A stretch of DNA of 64,000 nt from Pseudomonas sp. P8_229 (GTDB taxonomy: Bacteria > Pseudomonadota > Gammaproteobacteria > Pseudomonadales > Pseudomonadaceae), in contig NZ_CP125378.1 in the NCBI RefSeq assembly GCF_034008635.1, positions 2,904,001-2,968,000 of the forward strand, written 5' to 3'. The position numbers and the translations under genes were made by a program. This document shows, in pieces, positions 38,016 through 50,889 of the stretch (position 1 is the stretch's first letter; each line of letters starts with the position of its first letter). The notes beneath the pieces were generated by a model, which did not search any database, had not been told where the DNA came from, and worked only from the letters and a program-made list of their open reading frames with translations.

Positions 38016-39548
38016 TTACAGACTCGGCAGCAACTTCACCGGCACCAGCTCGTTCAGACACCGCGAAGCCAGCAGCTCGGTCGCCGCATTGATGTCCGGC
38101 GCAAAGAAGCGGTCCTTCTCGTAGAACGGCACTTCCTTGCGCAGAATCGCCCGCGCCTGTTCCAGCTTGGTCGAAGTCTTCAGACCGTTGCGCAGGTCCA
38201 GGCCCTGCACCGCCGCCAGCCATTCCACGGCGAGAATCCCGCGGGTGTTCTCGGCCATTTCCCACAGACGCTTGCCGGCAGCCGGGGCCATCGACACGTG
38301 GTCTTCCTGGTTGGCCGAGGTCGGCAGGCTGTCGACCGAATGCGGATGGGCCAGCGCCTTGTTCTCGCTGGCCAGTGCTGCGGCGGTCACCTGAGCAATC
38401 ATGAAGCCGGAGTTGACCCCGCCATTGGCCACCAGGAACGGCGGCAGTTGCGACATGTGCTTGTCCATCATCAGCGAGATGCGGCGTTCGCTCAGCGAGC
38501 CGATTTCAGCGATGGCCAAGGCCATGTTGTCAGCGGCCATGGCGACTGGTTCGGCGTGGAAGTTACCACCGGAAATCACGTCGCCTTCAGCCGCGAACAC
38601 CAATGGGTTGTCGGACACGGCGTTGGCTTCGATGACCAGCACTTCAGCGGCCTGACGGAACTGAGTCAGGCAGGCGCCCATGACTTGCGGCTGGCAGCGC
38701 AGCGAGTACGGGTCCTGAACCTTTTCGCAGTTCTGGTGCGAATCGGAGACTTCGCTGCGCTCGCCGAGCAGATCGCGATAGGCAGCAGCGGTGTCGATCT
38801 GGCCTTTCTGGCCACGGGCGGCATGAATGCGCGCGTCGAACGGCGAACGCGAACCGAGCACCGCTTCCACCGTCAGACCGCCCAGCGCCAGTGCACCGGC
38901 AAACAGGTCTTCACCTTCGAACAGGCCGCGCAGCGCGAATGCAGTAGAAACCTGAGTGCCATTGAGCAGCGCCAGACCTTCTTTCGCGGCCAGTGTCAGC
39001 GGGGTCAGACCGGCGACTTTAAGCGCCTCGGTCGCTTCCATCCACTCACCCTTGTAACGCGCCTTGCCTTCGCCCAGCAGTACCAGCGACATGTGCGCCA
39101 GCGGTGCCAGGTCGCCGGATGCACCGACCGAACCTTTCAATGGAATGTGCGGGTAAACCTCGGCATTAATCAGCGCGATCAGCGCGTCGATCACCACGCG
39201 GCGGATGCCGGAGAAACCACGGCTCAGGCTGTTGATCTTGAGCACCATGACCAGGCGCACCAGCTCATCACTGATCGGCTGACCAACACCGGCAGCGTGG
39301 GACAGCACCAGCGAACGCTGCAGGTTTTCCAGGTCTTCGCTGGCGATGCGGGTCGAGGCCAGCAGGCCGAAACCGGTGTTGATGCCGTAGGCGGTGCGAT
39401 TCTCGGCGAGGATCTGCTCGACGCAAGCGACGCTGGCTTCGATCTGTGCGGCAGCGCTGTAATCGAGGGTCAGTTTGACCGGGTGCTGGTAGACGTCACG
39501 CAGCTGGGACAGGCTCAGTTGGCCGGGGATCAGGTTCAATGCAGTCAT
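38016..39548 (-). CDS. hutH: Histidine ammonia-lyase
   Basis: 510 residues, the family length. It deaminates L-histidine to urocanate, the first step of histidine breakdown. [14 protein letters not shown] carries the Ala-Ser-Gly triad that cyclises to the MIO electrophile. The N-terminal YGINTGFG segment, EDHVSMAP and [11 protein letters not shown] start all fit. A ribosome binding site GGAG lies within the end of hutU; the two stop/start codons are only two bases apart. Together with hutU and a permease this is one operon. Confidence 0.96.
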   Translation of the reverse strand: MTALNLIPGQLSLSQLRDVYQHPVKLTLDYSAAAQIEASVACVEQILAENRTAYGINTGFGLLASTRIASEDLENLQRSLVLSHAAGVGQPISDELVRLVMVLKINSLSRGFSGIRRVVIDALIALINAEVYPHIPLKGSVGASGDLAPLAHMSLVLLGEGKARYKGEWMEATEALKVAGLTPLTLAAKEGLALLNGTQVSTAFALRGLFEGEDLFAGALALGGLTVEAVLGSRSPFDARIHAARGQKGQIDTAAAYRDLLGERSEVSDSHQNCEKVQDPYSLRCQPQVMGACLTQFRQAAEVLVIEANAVSDNPLVFAAEGDVISGGNFHAEPVAMAADNMALAIAEIGSLSERRISLMMDKHMSQLPPFLVANGGVNSGFMIAQVTAAALASENKALAHPHSVDSLPTSANQEDHVSMAPAAGKRLWEMAENTRGILAVEWLAAVQGLDLRNGLKTSTKLEQARAILRKEVPFYEKDRFFAPDINAATELLASRCLNELVPVKLLPSL

Positions 39549-39550
39549 GT

Positions 39551-41248
39551 TCAGGCTCCTTTAACCGAAGTAATCATTGGCAGGTTCAGGCCCTGCTCCT
39601 TGGCGCAGTCGATGGCGATCTGGTAACCGGCATCGGCGTGGCGCATGACGCCGGTAGCCGGGTCGTTGTGCAGTACGCGAGCAATGCGCTCGGCCGCTTC
39701 GTCAGTACCGTCGCAGACAATCACCATGCCCGAGTGTTGCGAGAAGCCCATGCCCACGCCACCGCCGTGGTGCAGCGAGACCCAGGTCGCGCCGCTCGCG
39801 GTGTTCAGCAGAGCGTTGAGCAGTGGCCAGTCGGACACAGCGTCGGAACCGTCCTGCATCGATTCGGTTTCACGGTTGGGGCTGGCGACCGAGCCGGAGT
39901 CGAGGTGGTCGCGACCGATCACGATCGGTGCCGACAACTCGCCACTACGCACCATTTCGTTGAACGCCAGACCGAGCTTGGCGCGCAGGCCCAGACCGAC
40001 CCAGCAGATACGCGCCGGCAGACCCTGGAAGCTGATGCGCTCGCGGGCCATGTCCAGCCAGTTGTGCAGGTGCGCGTCGTCCGGGATCAGCTCTTTGACT
40101 TTGGCGTCGGTCTTGTAGATGTCTTGCGGGTCACCCGACAACGCCGCCCAGCGGAACGGGCCGATGCCACGGCAGAACAGTGGGCGGATGTAGGCCGGTA
40201 CGAAGCCCGGGAAGTCGAAGGCGTTTTCCACGCCTTCTTCCTGCGCCATCTGACGGATGTTGTTGCCGTAGTCGAAGGTCGGAATGCCTTGTTTCTGGAA
40301 CGCCAGCATGGCGTTGACGTGCACCGCCATCGACTGCTTGGCGGCTTTGATCACGGCGGCCGGTTCGGTCTTGGCGCGGGCGCGGTACTCGTCCCAGGTC
40401 CAGCCGGCTGGCAGGTAGCCGTTGAGTGGGTCGTGGGCGCTGGTCTGGTCGGTGACCATGTCCGGGCGCACGCCGCGCTTGACCAGCTCCGGGAGGATTT
40501 CTGCGGCGTTACCCAGCAGGGCGATGGAGATTGCCTTGCCTTCTTTCGTATATTTGGCGATGCGTGCCAGGGCGTCGTCGAGGTCTTTGGCTTGCTCATC
40601 GACGTAGCGACTTTTCAGGCGGAAATCGATGCTCACCTGTTGGCATTCGATGTTCAGCGAGCAGGCGCCGGCCAGGGTGGCGGCCAGTGGCTGAGCACCG
40701 CCCATGCCGCCGAGGCCGGCAGTCAGCACCCACTTACCAGTGAGGTTGTCGTTGTAGTGTTGGCGACCGGCTTCGACGAAGGTTTCGTAGGTGCCCTGAA
40801 CGATGCCCTGGCTGCCGATGTAGATCCAGCTGCCAGCGGTCATCTGGCCGTACATGGCCAGGCCTTTGGCGTCGAGTTCGTTGAAATGTTCCCAGCTCGC
40901 CCAGTGCGGGACGAGGTTGGAGTTGGCGATCAGTACGCGCGGGGCGTTGCTGTGGGTCTTGAACACGCCGACCGGCTTGCCGGATTGCACCAGCAGGGTC
41001 TCGTCGTCATTCAGGTTGGTCAGGCTCTCGACGATCTTGTCGTAGCATTCCCAGTTACGCGCGGCGCGACCGATACCACCGTAGACCACCAACTCTTTCG
41101 GGTTCTCGGCGACTTCCGGGTCGAGGTTGTTCATCAGCATGCGCAGCGGCGCTTCGGTCAGCCAGCTCTTGGCGGTCAGCTTGTTGCCGCGTGCAGCGCG
41201 GATCTCGACGTCACGATACTTCGTAGGTTTCTGGGTATTGTCAGTCAC
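39551..41248 (-). CDS. hutU: Urocanate hydratase (urocanase)
   Basis: 565 residues, family length. It hydrates urocanate to imidazolonepropionate using bound [20 protein letters not shown] is the NAD-binding segment and [18 protein letters not shown] with WPLLNALLN is typical of the active-site region. The start is GTG preceded by AGGAGTC. It heads the operon and is preceded by a sigma-54-type promoter and two palindromes. The later pathway genes hutI, hutG and hutF, and the repressor hutC, are not in this window. Confidence 0.96.
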   Translation of the reverse strand: MTDNTQKPTKYRDVEIRAARGNKLTAKSWLTEAPLRMLMNNLDPEVAENPKELVVYGGIGRAARNWECYDKIVESLTNLNDDETLLVQSGKPVGVFKTHSNAPRVLIANSNLVPHWASWEHFNELDAKGLAMYGQMTAGSWIYIGSQGIVQGTYETFVEAGRQHYNDNLTGKWVLTAGLGGMGGAQPLAATLAGACSLNIECQQVSIDFRLKSRYVDEQAKDLDDALARIAKYTKEGKAISIALLGNAAEILPELVKRGVRPDMVTDQTSAHDPLNGYLPAGWTWDEYRARAKTEPAAVIKAAKQSMAVHVNAMLAFQKQGIPTFDYGNNIRQMAQEEGVENAFDFPGFVPAYIRPLFCRGIGPFRWAALSGDPQDIYKTDAKVKELIPDDAHLHNWLDMARERISFQGLPARICWVGLGLRAKLGLAFNEMVRSGELSAPIVIGRDHLDSGSVASPNRETESMQDGSDAVSDWPLLNALLNTASGATWVSLHHGGGVGMGFSQHSGMVIVCDGTDEAAERIARVLHNDPATGVMRHADAGYQIAIDCAKEQGLNLPMITSVKGA

Positions 41249-41362
41249 GAAAAAGACTCCTCAGCGATCAATTCAAACCAACCCTGGCGGTGGGCAAGCG
41301 GCTTGTGCGCCTCTTGGCGCGACAAGCGAATCAGTGGACGTAATGCGGCGTTTCTTTCGACT

Positions 41363-41374
41363 CGTATGCATACG
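41363..41374. promoter_or_regulatory. Palindrome, candidate HutC operator 1
   Basis: CGTATGCATACG is a perfect 12-base palindrome located 115 bases upstream of the hutU start, downstream of the sigma-54-type promoter. It resembles GntR/HutC-type operators. Confidence 0.55.
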
Positions 41375-41380
41375 TCTTTA

Positions 41381-41394
41381 CTTGTACATACAAG
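41381..41394. promoter_or_regulatory. Palindrome, candidate HutC operator 2
   Basis: CTTGTACATACAAG has two perfect 6-base arms around CA and contains TGTA-N2-TACA, the pattern recalled for HutC binding in pseudomonads. It covers the expected transcription start of the promoter at 41398-41415. Confidence 0.6.
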
Positions 41395-41397
41395 CAT

Positions 41398-41415
41398 ATG
41401 CAATTGAACGGCCAA
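41398..41415 (-). promoter_or_regulatory. Sigma-54 (RpoN) promoter of hutU
   Basis: On the minus strand TTGGCCGTTCAATTGCAT matches the -24/-12 consensus TTGGCACGnnnnTTGCAT at every position except three in the variable middle, with the exact 10-base spacing between GG and GC. It is 150 bases upstream of hutU. hut operons of pseudomonads are recalled to be sigma-54-dependent under CbrB/NtrC; binding sites for these activators were not seen. Confidence 0.7.
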
Positions 41416-41658
41416 CTTGCCGAGAAGTCCTCCAACAAGAACTGCTGACAGGGCTGGAGAGCGCCAAAATCAAGGGTTCCGGGGTGCTTGAATTTTTACG
41501 CTGGGATTTTTTCGAGAAGTCGAAGACTGTTACATGAGCGTGGCTTTGCGCCGCGCTGGGGTGTTTGGTAACAAACCGTGGGGGGGGAAGCTGCAACCTG
41601 GAGTTCCAATGGGTCTCCAGGTTGTGCGCTTTTATTGCGGGTTATCCCTGTGGATAAC
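41416..41658. other. Gap between hut promoter and glmS, Tn7 attachment side
   Basis: About 240 bases without a recognised gene. It contains the region for activator binding upstream of the hutU promoter, a 10-base-pair hairpin at 41594-41624, and a DnaA box (41649-41657) directly after the glmS stop. Tn7 normally inserts about 25 bases beyond the glmS stop, here near 41634; no Tn7 ends were recognised. Confidence 0.5.
41594..41624. terminator. Hairpin downstream of glmS
   Basis: CAACCTGGAG and CTCCAGGTTG make a perfect 10-base-pair stem with an 11-base loop. No T-run follows on the minus strand, so it could be a terminator with a weak tail or a transcript end. Confidence 0.5.
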
Positions 41659-43491
41659 TTATTCCACCGTCACCGACTTCGCCAGGTTGCGCGGCTGGTC
41701 GACGTCGGTGCCCTTGAGCACGGCGACGTAGTACGACAGCAATTGCAGCGGAATGGTGTAGAGGATCGGCGAGAGGATGTCGTGGATGTGCGGCATCTGC
41801 ACCACGTGGGTGCCTTCGCCGTTGGTCATCCCGGCTTTCTCGTCGGCGAACACGATCAGTTCACCGCCACGGGCGCGGACTTCCTGCAGGTTGGACTTGA
41901 GCTTCTCCAGCAGTTCGTTGTTCGGCGCAACGGTCACCACCGGCATGTCGTTATCCACAAGCGCCAACGGACCGTGTTTCAGCTCGCCAGCCGGATAGGC
42001 TTCGGCGTGGATGTAAGAGATTTCCTTGAGCTTCAAGGCCCCTTCCATCGCCACCGGGAATTGCGCGCCACGGCCGAGGAACAGGGTGTGGTTCTTCTCG
42101 GCGAACAGTTCGGCGATTTTTTCCACCGTGCTGTCCATCGCAAGCGCTTCGCCCAGACGGGTCGGCAGGCGACGCAGTTCTTCCACCAGTGTGGCTTCGA
42201 CATCTTTACCCAATGTGCCGCGCACCTGACCCAGGGACAGGGTCAGCAGCAACAGACCGACCAGTTGCGTGGTAAAGGCTTTGGTCGACGCCACACCGAT
42301 TTCGCGGCCGGCCTGGGTCAGCAGGGTCAGGTCGGATTCACGCACCAACGAGCTGATGCCGACGTTGCAGATCGCCAGGCTGGCGAGGAAGCCCAGTTCC
42401 TTGGCATTGCGCAGCGCGGCCAGGGTGTCGGCGGTTTCGCCGGACTGGGAGATGGTGACGAACAGCGTGTCCGGTTGCACCACTACCTTGCGGTAGCGGA
42501 ATTCGCTGGCCACTTCGACCTGGCACGGAATACCGGCCAGTTCTTCGAGCCAGTAACGCGCGACCATGCCGGCGTGGTAGCTGGTGCCGCAGGCGACGAT
42601 CTGCACGTTGCGCACTTTGGCGAACAGTTCGGCAGCTTGCGGGCCGAATGCCTGGACCAGCACCTGGTTCGGGCTCAGACGACCTTCGAGGGTGCGTTGC
42701 ACAACGGACGGTTGCTCATGGATTTCCTTGAGCATGTAGTGGCGGAACTCACCTTTGTCGGCGGCCTCGGCGCCATCACTGTATTGCACGGTCTGACGCT
42801 CGACGACATTACCGTTCACATCCCAGATCTGCACGCTGTCACGACGGATTTCGGCGATATCGCCTTCTTCCAGGTACATGAAGCGGTCGGTGACCTGACG
42901 CAGCGCCAATTGGTCGGACGCGAGGAAGTTCTCGCCCAGACCCAGGCCGATCACCAATGGGCTGCCACTGCGCGCGGCAACCAGACGATCCGGCTGTTGT
43001 GCATTGATCACGGCCAGACCGTAGGCACCGTGCAATTCCTTGACGGTCGCCTTGAGCGCAACTGTCAGGTCAGGCTGATCCTTGAGTTTGTGGTTCAGCA
43101 GGTGTGCGATGACTTCGGTGTCGGTGTCCGAGGTGAACACGTAACCCAGCGCCTTGAGTTGCTCACGCAGGGCTTCGTGGTTCTCGATGATGCCGTTGTG
43201 CACCACGGCAATATCGCCGGAGAAATGCGGGTGCGCGTTACGTTCGCAAGGTGCGCCGTGGGTCGCCCAACGGGTGTGCGCAATACCGAGACGACCCACA
43301 AGCGGATGTTCAGCCAGCGCCGCTTCCAGCTCACTGACCTTGCCCGGGCGACGCATGCGCTCGAGCTTTTCGTCGTTGGTGAAAACCGCCACACCGGCAC
43401 TGTCATAGCCGCGGTATTCAAGGCGCTTCAGGCCTTCGAGCAAGATGGCGGTGATATTACGTTCAGCAACTGCGCCGACAATTCCACACAT
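41659..43491 (-). CDS. glmS: Glutamine-fructose-6-phosphate aminotransferase
   Basis: 610 residues. It makes glucosamine-6-phosphate from fructose-6-phosphate and glutamine, the first step toward UDP-GlcNAc. The N-terminal Cys2 nucleophile of the glutaminase domain is in [12 protein letters not shown], which fixes the start. Two SIS isomerase domains follow, and the C-terminus is [11 protein letters not shown]. Its 3' end is the Tn7 recognition region in many bacteria. It is the last gene of glmU-glmR-glmS and lies two bases after glmR. Confidence 0.97.
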   Translation of the reverse strand: MCGIVGAVAERNITAILLEGLKRLEYRGYDSAGVAVFTNDEKLERMRRPGKVSELEAALAEHPLVGRLGIAHTRWATHGAPCERNAHPHFSGDIAVVHNGIIENHEALREQLKALGYVFTSDTDTEVIAHLLNHKLKDQPDLTVALKATVKELHGAYGLAVINAQQPDRLVAARSGSPLVIGLGLGENFLASDQLALRQVTDRFMYLEEGDIAEIRRDSVQIWDVNGNVVERQTVQYSDGAEAADKGEFRHYMLKEIHEQPSVVQRTLEGRLSPNQVLVQAFGPQAAELFAKVRNVQIVACGTSYHAGMVARYWLEELAGIPCQVEVASEFRYRKVVVQPDTLFVTISQSGETADTLAALRNAKELGFLASLAICNVGISSLVRESDLTLLTQAGREIGVASTKAFTTQLVGLLLLTLSLGQVRGTLGKDVEATLVEELRRLPTRLGEALAMDSTVEKIAELFAEKNHTLFLGRGAQFPVAMEGALKLKEISYIHAEAYPAGELKHGPLALVDNDMPVVTVAPNNELLEKLKSNLQEVRARGGELIVFADEKAGMTNGEGTHVVQMPHIHDILSPILYTIPLQLLSYYVAVLKGTDVDQPRNLAKSVTVE

Positions 43492-43493
43492 GC

Positions 43494-44270
43494 TTATTTC
43501 TCCTGACTGACAGCCGCGCAAATCACGGTGATACCGCGGGCCTGAATCTGATCGCGTGCATCGTTGGGCAGGCGATCATCGGTAATTAGGGTATGGACGC
43601 TGCTCCATGGCAGCTCCAGGTTGGGAATTTTGCGGCCAATCTTGTCGGCCTCGACCATCACGATGACTTCCCTCGCGACGTCGGCCATCACCCGGCTCAG
43701 GCCGAGCAATTCGTTGAACGTGGTGGTCCCGCGCACCAGATCGATGCCGTCGGCGCCGATAAACAACTGGTCGAAGTCGTAAGAGCGTAGTACTTGCTCG
43801 GCCACCTGGCCCTGAAAGGACTCCGAATGCGGATCCCAGGTGCCGCCGGTCATCAACAGCACCGGCTCGTGTTCGAGCTCGCTCAAGGAGTTGGCAACAT
43901 GCAGGGAGTTGGTCATGACCACCAGACCCGGCTGCTGGCCAAGCTCGGGGATCATCGCTGCGGTGGTGCTGCCGCTGTCGATGATGATCCGGGCGTGCTC
44001 GCGAATGCGTTTCACCGCCGCGCGGGCAATCGCCTGTTTGTATTTCGAAACGCTTTGGCCGGGTTCAGCCACCAATTCCTGCGGCATAGTGATCGCCCCG
44101 CCGTAACGGCGCAGCAACAGGCCATGGCTTTCCAGCGCCGCAAGGTCCTTGCGGATCGTAACTTCCGAGGTTTCGAAGCGCTTGGCCAATTCATCGACAC
44201 TGACTTCGCCCTGCTCATTGAGCAAGGCGAGAATGTTGTGCCGGCGCTGGGGAGTGTTGCGTTTCGACAT
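43494..44270 (-). CDS. glmR: DeoR-family transcriptional regulator next to glmS
   Basis: 258 residues. A DeoR helix-turn-helix at residues 1-60 ([20 protein letters not shown]) precedes a phosphosugar-sensing domain ([19 protein letters not shown]). It sits between glmU and glmS as in other pseudomonads, and most likely responds to an amino-sugar phosphate and controls glmS. Ligand inferred from neighbours. Confidence 0.9.
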   Translation of the reverse strand: MSKRNTPQRRHNILALLNEQGEVSVDELAKRFETSEVTIRKDLAALESHGLLLRRYGGAITMPQELVAEPGQSVSKYKQAIARAAVKRIREHARIIIDSGSTTAAMIPELGQQPGLVVMTNSLHVANSLSELEHEPVLLMTGGTWDPHSESFQGQVAEQVLRSYDFDQLFIGADGIDLVRGTTTFNELLGLSRVMADVAREVIVMVEADKIGRKIPNLELPWSSVHTLITDDRLPNDARDQIQARGITVICAAVSQEK

Positions 44271-44373
44271 GGCGACTTAAGTTTCGATTCGAAAGATAAC
44301 GGAAGCAATCAAAACCTATTGACCATAAATCGTCAAGCGCGATGCAGAGTTTTTTGAGAACGACACGAACAAA

Positions 44374-44467
44374 AATGTGGTAGCGGGCATGCTCGCGAAG
44401 GCGTCGTGTCAGTCAACATCAACGTTGAATGCTCTAACGCTTTCGCGAGCAAGCCCGCTCCCACATT
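44374..44467. repeat. REP pair (inverted) between glmR and glmU
   Basis: ATGTGGTAGCGGGCATGCTC and GCGAGCAAGCCCGCTCCCAC form an imperfect inverted pair around a 44-base spacer. The left half is more degenerate than in the other REP pairs. Confidence 0.8.
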
Positions 44468-44500
44468 GGATTTGCGTGGCTAAGTCAGGCTGTGGATAAC

Positions 44501-45868
44501 TCAGTCCTTTTTGATTTTCACCGGACGCTTCCAGCCATCGATATTCTTCTGCCGCGCCCGACCCACGGCCAACTGCGCGTTATCCACATTTTGCGTGATG
44601 GTCGAGCCGGCTGCCGTGGTAGCACCCGAAGAGATATCCACAGGCGCTACCAACGAGTTGTTGGAACCGATGAATACATCTTCACCCAGCACGGTTTTCC
44701 ACTTGTTGGCGCCATCGTAGTTGCAGGTGATGGTGCCAGCGCCGATGTTGGTGCGCGCACCGATTTCGGCGTCGCCCAGATAAGTCAGGTGTCCAGCTTT
44801 GGCACCCTCGCCCATCCGCGCGTTTTTCAGTTCGACGAAGTTACCCACATGTGCGCGCGCTTCAAGCACGGTGCCCGGACGCAGACGGGCGAACGGACCG
44901 GCATCGCTGCCCTCACCAAGAATCGCGCCTTCAATGTGGCTGTTGGCCTTGATCACCACACCTTTGCGCAGGGTGCTGTCCTTGATTACGCAGTTCGGAC
45001 CGATCACCACGTCGTCTTCGATAACGACGTTGCCTTCGAGGATCACGTTGACGTCGATCAGCACGTCGCGACCAACGGTCACTTCGCCGCGCACATCGAA
45101 ACGCGCCGGGTCACGCAGGGTCACGCCTTGCGCCATCAGTCGGCGACCGGCGCGCAACTGGTAATGACGCTCCAGCTCCGACAGTTGCTTGCGGTCGTTG
45201 GCGCCCTGCACTTCCATCGGGTCATGCGGTTGTTCGGTAGCCACCACCAAGCCGTCATTGACCGCCATTTCAATCACGTCGGTCAGGTAGTACTCGCCCT
45301 GTGCGTTGTTGTTCGACAGGCGGCTCATCCAGTCGGCCAGATGATTGGCCGGGACGGCGAGGATACCGGTGTTGCCTTCGGTGATTGCGCGCTGGGCTTC
45401 GCTGGCGTCCTTGTGCTCGACAATCGCGGCAACCTTGCCGTCGGCGTCGCGCACGATGCGGCCGTAACCGGTCGGGTCTTGCAGCTCAACGGTCAGCAGC
45501 CCCATCTGTCCCGGTACGACATGCTTGAGCAGACGTTGCAGGGTTTCGACTTCGATCAGCGGCACGTCACCGTAGAGAATCAAGACCGTGTCGGCGGTGA
45601 TGAACGGAACAGCCTGGGCGGTGGCATGACCTGTGCCCAGTTGCTTGTCTTGCAATACAAAATTCAGATCATCAGCGGCCAGACGCTCACGCACCACATC
45701 GGCACCATGGCCGATGACCACATGGATGCGCTGCGGATCAAGTTGCCGCGCGCTGTGGATAACATGACCAAGCATTGAATTGCCGGCAACCGGGTGCAAC
45801 ACCTTCGGCAGCGCCGAACGCATACGGGTGCCTTGACCGGCCGCGAGAATAACGATTTCGAGAGACAT
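44501..45868 (-). CDS. glmU: Bifunctional GlcNAc-1-phosphate uridyltransferase / glucosamine-1-phosphate acetyltransferase
   Basis: 455 residues. The N-terminal pyrophosphorylase signature is [20 protein letters not shown]; the C-terminal left-handed beta helix holds hexapeptide repeats ([21 protein letters not shown]). It makes UDP-GlcNAc for peptidoglycan and lipopolysaccharide. It lies after the atp operon terminator and begins the glm cluster. Confidence 0.97.
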   Translation of the reverse strand: MSLEIVILAAGQGTRMRSALPKVLHPVAGNSMLGHVIHSARQLDPQRIHVVIGHGADVVRERLAADDLNFVLQDKQLGTGHATAQAVPFITADTVLILYGDVPLIEVETLQRLLKHVVPGQMGLLTVELQDPTGYGRIVRDADGKVAAIVEHKDASEAQRAITEGNTGILAVPANHLADWMSRLSNNNAQGEYYLTDVIEMAVNDGLVVATEQPHDPMEVQGANDRKQLSELERHYQLRAGRRLMAQGVTLRDPARFDVRGEVTVGRDVLIDVNVILEGNVVIEDDVVIGPNCVIKDSTLRKGVVIKANSHIEGAILGEGSDAGPFARLRPGTVLEARAHVGNFVELKNARMGEGAKAGHLTYLGDAEIGARTNIGAGTITCNYDGANKWKTVLGEDVFIGSNNSLVAPVDISSGATTAAGSTITQNVDNAQLAVGRARQKNIDGWKRPVKIKKD

Positions 45869-45933
45869 GACTGGCTACCAATCCTGGGTGGTCAGCAACT
45901 GCGACCAGGTTGTAAAAATCGGAAAAGAAAAAA

Positions 45934-45957
45934 GGGTAGCCGAGGCTACCCTTTTTT
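45934..45957 (-). terminator. Intrinsic terminator of the atp operon
   Basis: GGGTAGCC and GGCTACCC form a stem closed by a two-base loop (GA), flanked by A-runs on one side and T-runs on the other, so it acts in both directions. It lies 29 bases after atpC. Confidence 0.92.
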
Positions 45958-45985
45958 ATCAATCGCACAACAAGTGGCTGACGGA

Positions 45986-46411
45986 TTAACCGCCAAACTT
46001 CTTGCGGATCTGCTGGACGGTGCGCAGCTGAGCTGCAGCCTCGGCCAGACGTGCGGACGCAGCTCCGTAGTCGAAATCTGCGCTCTTTTCGTGCAAAGCA
46101 GCCTCGGCAGCCTTGAGAGCTGCTTGAGCCTGAGCTTCATCCAGGTCGGCGGCACGTTGCACAGTGTCGGCAAGAACCTTGACCATGTTCGGCTGAACCT
46201 CGAGGAAACCACCGGAGATGTAGAACACCTCGGCTTCCCCGCCTTGCTTGATCAGGCGGATCGGACCTGGCTTCAGATTAGTGATCAGCGGCGCGTGACC
46301 CAGAGCGATACCAAGATCACCCAGTGCACCGTGCGCAATCACCATCTCGACCAGGCCGGAAAAGATTTCCCCTTCCGCGCTGACGATATCGCAATGGACT
46401 GTCATAGCCAT
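45986..46411 (-). CDS. atpC: ATP synthase F1 epsilon subunit
   Basis: 141 residues, typical length. N-terminal beta-sandwich ([20 protein letters not shown], then [14 protein letters not shown]) and C-terminal helical hairpin rich in Ala. It regulates catalysis and couples F1 to Fo. Last gene of the operon; the 45-base gap before it contains a GNRA-type hairpin. Confidence 0.97.
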   Translation of the reverse strand: MAMTVHCDIVSAEGEIFSGLVEMVIAHGALGDLGIALGHAPLITNLKPGPIRLIKQGGEAEVFYISGGFLEVQPNMVKVLADTVQRAADLDEAQAQAALKAAEAALHEKSADFDYGAASARLAEAAAQLRTVQQIRKKFGG

Positions 46412-46433
46412 CTGATTGCCTCAACCTAAATTA

Positions 46434-46451
46434 GCGCCCGTTGCCGGGCGC
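46434..46451 (-). other. Intercistronic hairpin atpD-atpC
   Basis: On the minus strand GCGCCCG, loop GCAA, CGGGCGC: a perfect 7-base-pair stem with a GNRA tetraloop, in the gap between atpD and atpC. Confidence 0.65.
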
Positions 46452-46456
46452 CGGGA

Positions 46457-47863
<1,407 letters not shown>

Positions 47864-48724
47864 TTAAACCGCGGCAGCGCCGCCGACGATTTCCGAGATC
47901 TCTTGGGTGATCGCAGCCTGACGCGCCTTGTTGTAGATCAGCTGCAAATCGCTGATCAAATCACCGGCGTTGTCGGTAGCGTTCTTCATCGCGATCATCC
48001 GCGCAGCTTGTTCAGCCGCGTTGTTCTCGACCACCGCCTGGTAGACCTGCGACTCAACGTAGCGGACCATCAAGCCGTCAAGCAGCTCTTTGGCATCCGG
48101 TTCGTAGAGATAGTCCCAGTGGTGCTTGAGATCCTGATCCGGGGTGGCCACCAGTGGAATCAACTGCTCCACGGTAGGCTGTTGCGTCATGGTGTTGATG
48201 AACTTGTTGGACACCACGGACAGGCGGTCAATACGGCCGTCCAGGTAGGCATCCAGCATCACCTTGACGCTGCCGATCAGATCATTGATCGACGGCTCTT
48301 CACCCAGGTGGCTGATAGCTGCAACGACGTTACCGCCGAAGTTGCGGAAAAAGGCCGCACCCTTGCTACCAACGACACACAGATCAATCTCGACGCCGTT
48401 TTCGCGGTTTACCGCCATGTCCTTGACCAGGGCCTTGAACAGGTTGGTATTCAAGCCGCCGCACAGACCACGGTCACTGCTCACAACGACATAACCAACA
48501 CGCTTGATAGCGCGGTCGATCATGAACGGGTGGCGGTATTCCGGGTTGGCGTTGGCCAGATGCCCAATAACCTGGCGGATACGCTCCGCATAAGGACGGC
48601 TAGCAGCCATGCGCATTTGTGCCTTGCGCATTTTGCTGACCGCCACTTTTTCCATGGCGCTGGTAATCTTTTGCGTGCTTTTGATGCTCGCAATCTTACT
48701 GCGAATCTCTTTTGCGCCTGCCAT
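47864..48724 (-). CDS. atpG: ATP synthase F1 gamma subunit
   Basis: 286 residues. [20 protein letters not shown] at the N-terminus, [13 protein letters not shown] in the middle and [15 protein letters not shown] at the C-terminus form the rotating shaft. It lies 27 bases before atpD, and the gap from atpA has a GNRA hairpin. Confidence 0.97.
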   Translation of the reverse strand: MAGAKEIRSKIASIKSTQKITSAMEKVAVSKMRKAQMRMAASRPYAERIRQVIGHLANANPEYRHPFMIDRAIKRVGYVVVSSDRGLCGGLNTNLFKALVKDMAVNRENGVEIDLCVVGSKGAAFFRNFGGNVVAAISHLGEEPSINDLIGSVKVMLDAYLDGRIDRLSVVSNKFINTMTQQPTVEQLIPLVATPDQDLKHHWDYLYEPDAKELLDGLMVRYVESQVYQAVVENNAAEQAARMIAMKNATDNAGDLISDLQLIYNKARQAAITQEISEIVGGAAAV

Positions 48725-48745
48725 GTAACACCTATCAGGTTAGCA

Positions 48746-48769
48746 AGCGGGAGCCTCGCGGCTCCCGCT
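48746..48769 (-). other. Intercistronic hairpin atpA-atpG
   Basis: On the minus strand AGCGGGAGCC, loop GCGA, GGCTCCCGCT: a perfect 10-base-pair stem with a GNRA tetraloop in the 50-base gap between atpA and atpG. Confidence 0.7.
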
Positions 48770-48774
48770 GCGGC

Positions 48775-50319
48775 TTACCAGGTTTGGGTGGCCTTGAACT
48801 TCTCGATACCGGCTTTCATGCCAGCGTCGATTTCGTCATTGAAGTCACCTTTAACGTTGATCTTGGCCATCAAATCGGCGTGATCGCGGTTGAAGAAAGC
48901 AATCAGCGCTTGTTCGAAGCTGCCGATCTTGGCGATTTCAATGTCAGTCAGGAACCCACGCTCAGCGGCATACAGCGACAGCGCCATGTCAGCGATCGAC
49001 ATCGGTGCGTATTGCTTCTGCTTCATCAGCTCGGTAACGCGCTGACCATGCTCAAGTTGCTTACGGGTCGCTTCGTCCAGGTCAGAAGCGAACTGGGCGA
49101 ATGCCGCCAGTTCACGGTACTGAGCCAGAGCGGTACGGATACCACCGGACAGCTTCTTGATGATCTTGGTCTGAGCGGCACCACCCACACGGGATACCGA
49201 AACACCGGCGTTCACTGCAGGGCGGATGCCCGAGTTGAACATGGCCGATTCCAGGAAGATCTGACCGTCGGTGATGGAAATCACGTTGGTCGGAACGAAC
49301 GCGGAAACGTCGCCAGCCTGGGTTTCGATGATCGGCAGTGCAGTCAGGGAACCGGTTTTGCCGGTCACTGCGCCGTTGGTGAACTTCTCTACGTACTCTT
49401 CCGAAACGCGGGATGCGCGCTCCAGCAGACGGGAGTGGAGATAGAACACGTCGCCTGGGTAAGCTTCACGGCCTGGTGGACGGCGCAGCAGCAGGGAAAT
49501 CTGGCGGTAAGCCACTGCTTGCTTGGACAGATCGTCATAAACGATCAGCGCGTCTTCACCGCGGTCGCGGAAAAATTCACCCATGGTGCAACCGGAGTAC
49601 GGTGCCAGGAATTGCAGCGCAGGAGATTCCGAAGCACTGGCAGCCACGATGATGGTGTTGGCCAGGGCGCCGTTTTCTTCCAGCTTGCGAACCACGTTGG
49701 CGATGGTCGATTGTTTCTGACCGATTGCTACGTAGACGCAGAAAATGCCGCTGTCTTTCTGGTTGATGATCGCGTCGATCGCCAGAGCGGTTTTACCGAT
49801 CTGACGGTCACCGATGATCAGCTCACGCTGGCCGCGGCCGACAGGGATCATGGCATCGACAGCCTTGTAGCCAGTCTGTACAGGCTGGTCTACCGACTTA
49901 CGCCAGATCACGCCCGGTGCAACTTTCTCGACCGCGTCGGTCTCGGTGTTGCCCAGTGGACCTTTGCCGTCAACAGGGTTACCCAGTGCGTCGACTACGC
50001 GACCCAGCAGTTCCTTACCCACCGGAACTTCGAGGATGCGGCCAGTGCACTTGGCGCTCATGCCTTCAGCCAGAGACTGGTAAGCGCCGAGTACAACGGC
50101 ACCTACGGAGTCTTGCTCCAGGTTGAGGGCCATACCGTAGACGCCGCCCGGAAACTCGATCATCTCGCCGTACATTACGTCGGCCAGACCGTGAATCCGC
50201 ACGATGCCGTCAGATACGCTGACGACAGTGCCTTCGTTACGGGCTTGGGAGGTCACATCGAGCTTGTCGATGCGGCCCTTGATAATTTCACTTATTTCGG
50301 AAGGATTGAGTTGCTGCAT
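48775..50319 (-). CDS. atpA: ATP synthase F1 alpha subunit
   Basis: 514 residues. Nucleotide-binding Walker [14 protein letters not shown] near residue 170 and the [20 protein letters not shown] signature are seen. Non-catalytic nucleotide-binding subunit of F1. Confidence 0.98.
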   Translation of the reverse strand: MQQLNPSEISEIIKGRIDKLDVTSQARNEGTVVSVSDGIVRIHGLADVMYGEMIEFPGGVYGMALNLEQDSVGAVVLGAYQSLAEGMSAKCTGRILEVPVGKELLGRVVDALGNPVDGKGPLGNTETDAVEKVAPGVIWRKSVDQPVQTGYKAVDAMIPVGRGQRELIIGDRQIGKTALAIDAIINQKDSGIFCVYVAIGQKQSTIANVVRKLEENGALANTIIVAASASESPALQFLAPYSGCTMGEFFRDRGEDALIVYDDLSKQAVAYRQISLLLRRPPGREAYPGDVFYLHSRLLERASRVSEEYVEKFTNGAVTGKTGSLTALPIIETQAGDVSAFVPTNVISITDGQIFLESAMFNSGIRPAVNAGVSVSRVGGAAQTKIIKKLSGGIRTALAQYRELAAFAQFASDLDEATRKQLEHGQRVTELMKQKQYAPMSIADMALSLYAAERGFLTDIEIAKIGSFEQALIAFFNRDHADLMAKINVKGDFNDEIDAGMKAGIEKFKATQTW

Positions 50320-50340
50320 TGCTCTGCTGCCCCTTCAAAC

Positions 50341-50877
50341 TCAAGATTTCAATGCTTCGGCAAGTTTCGCGATTTTGCCGCGAATCGAGCCATCGATAAC
50401 CAGGTCGCCGGCGCGGATAACGACACCACCTATAAGGGCAGCATCCTCCGCAACTTGCAGGCGCACTTCCCGGTTGAGTCGTGCACTGAGAACCTTGGCG
50501 AGTTTGTCTTGCTGTTCTTGGTTCAATGCAAATGCACTGGTCACTTCAACGTCTACCGACTTCTCTTGTTCGGCCTTGTACAGGTCGAAAAGAGCGGCAA
50601 TCTCCGGCAGAAGCGGGAGACGGTCGTTTTCGGCAACGACATTGATGAAGTTCTGTGCCTTGGCATCAAACTTGTCGCCGCACACGTCAATAAACGTGGC
50701 GGCCTTTTCTGCGCTCGTCAGTCGCGGGGCCTTGAGCACGCGCTGCATGGTGTCATCTTGTGACACCGCTGCAGCCAGGCCGAGCATGGCTGACCAATTG
50801 GCCAGTTGCTGGTGGGCCTGAGCGTGCTCGAAGGCCGCCTTAGCGTAAGGTCGGGCCAACGTGGTCAGTTCTGCCAT
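50341..50877 (-). CDS. atpH: ATP synthase delta subunit
   Basis: 178 residues. N-terminal helical domain ([19 protein letters not shown]) and C-terminal [20 protein letters not shown], which links F1 to the b-subunit stalk. Twelve bases separate it from atpF. Confidence 0.97.
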   Translation of the reverse strand: MAELTTLARPYAKAAFEHAQAHQQLANWSAMLGLAAAVSQDDTMQRVLKAPRLTSAEKAATFIDVCGDKFDAKAQNFINVVAENDRLPLLPEIAALFDLYKAEQEKSVDVEVTSAFALNQEQQDKLAKVLSARLNREVRLQVAEDAALIGGVVIRAGDLVIDGSIRGKIAKLAEALKS

Positions 50878-50889
50878 GATCGCCCTCGC

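Noticed and set aside
39539..41407. Long open frame opposite hutU (622 codons) and similar frames opposite mnmG, atpA/atpH and glmS
   Set aside because: They mirror conserved genes and have no recognisable family; high GC codon use makes such antisense frames common.
41416..41658. Tn7 or another transposon next to glmS
   Set aside because: No transposase genes or recognisable Tn7 ends are present in the gap.
48775..50319. GDRQIGKT in AtpA as a mutated Walker A
   Set aside because: Only the variable position before GKT differs from the E. coli form; all catalytic residues of the loop are kept.
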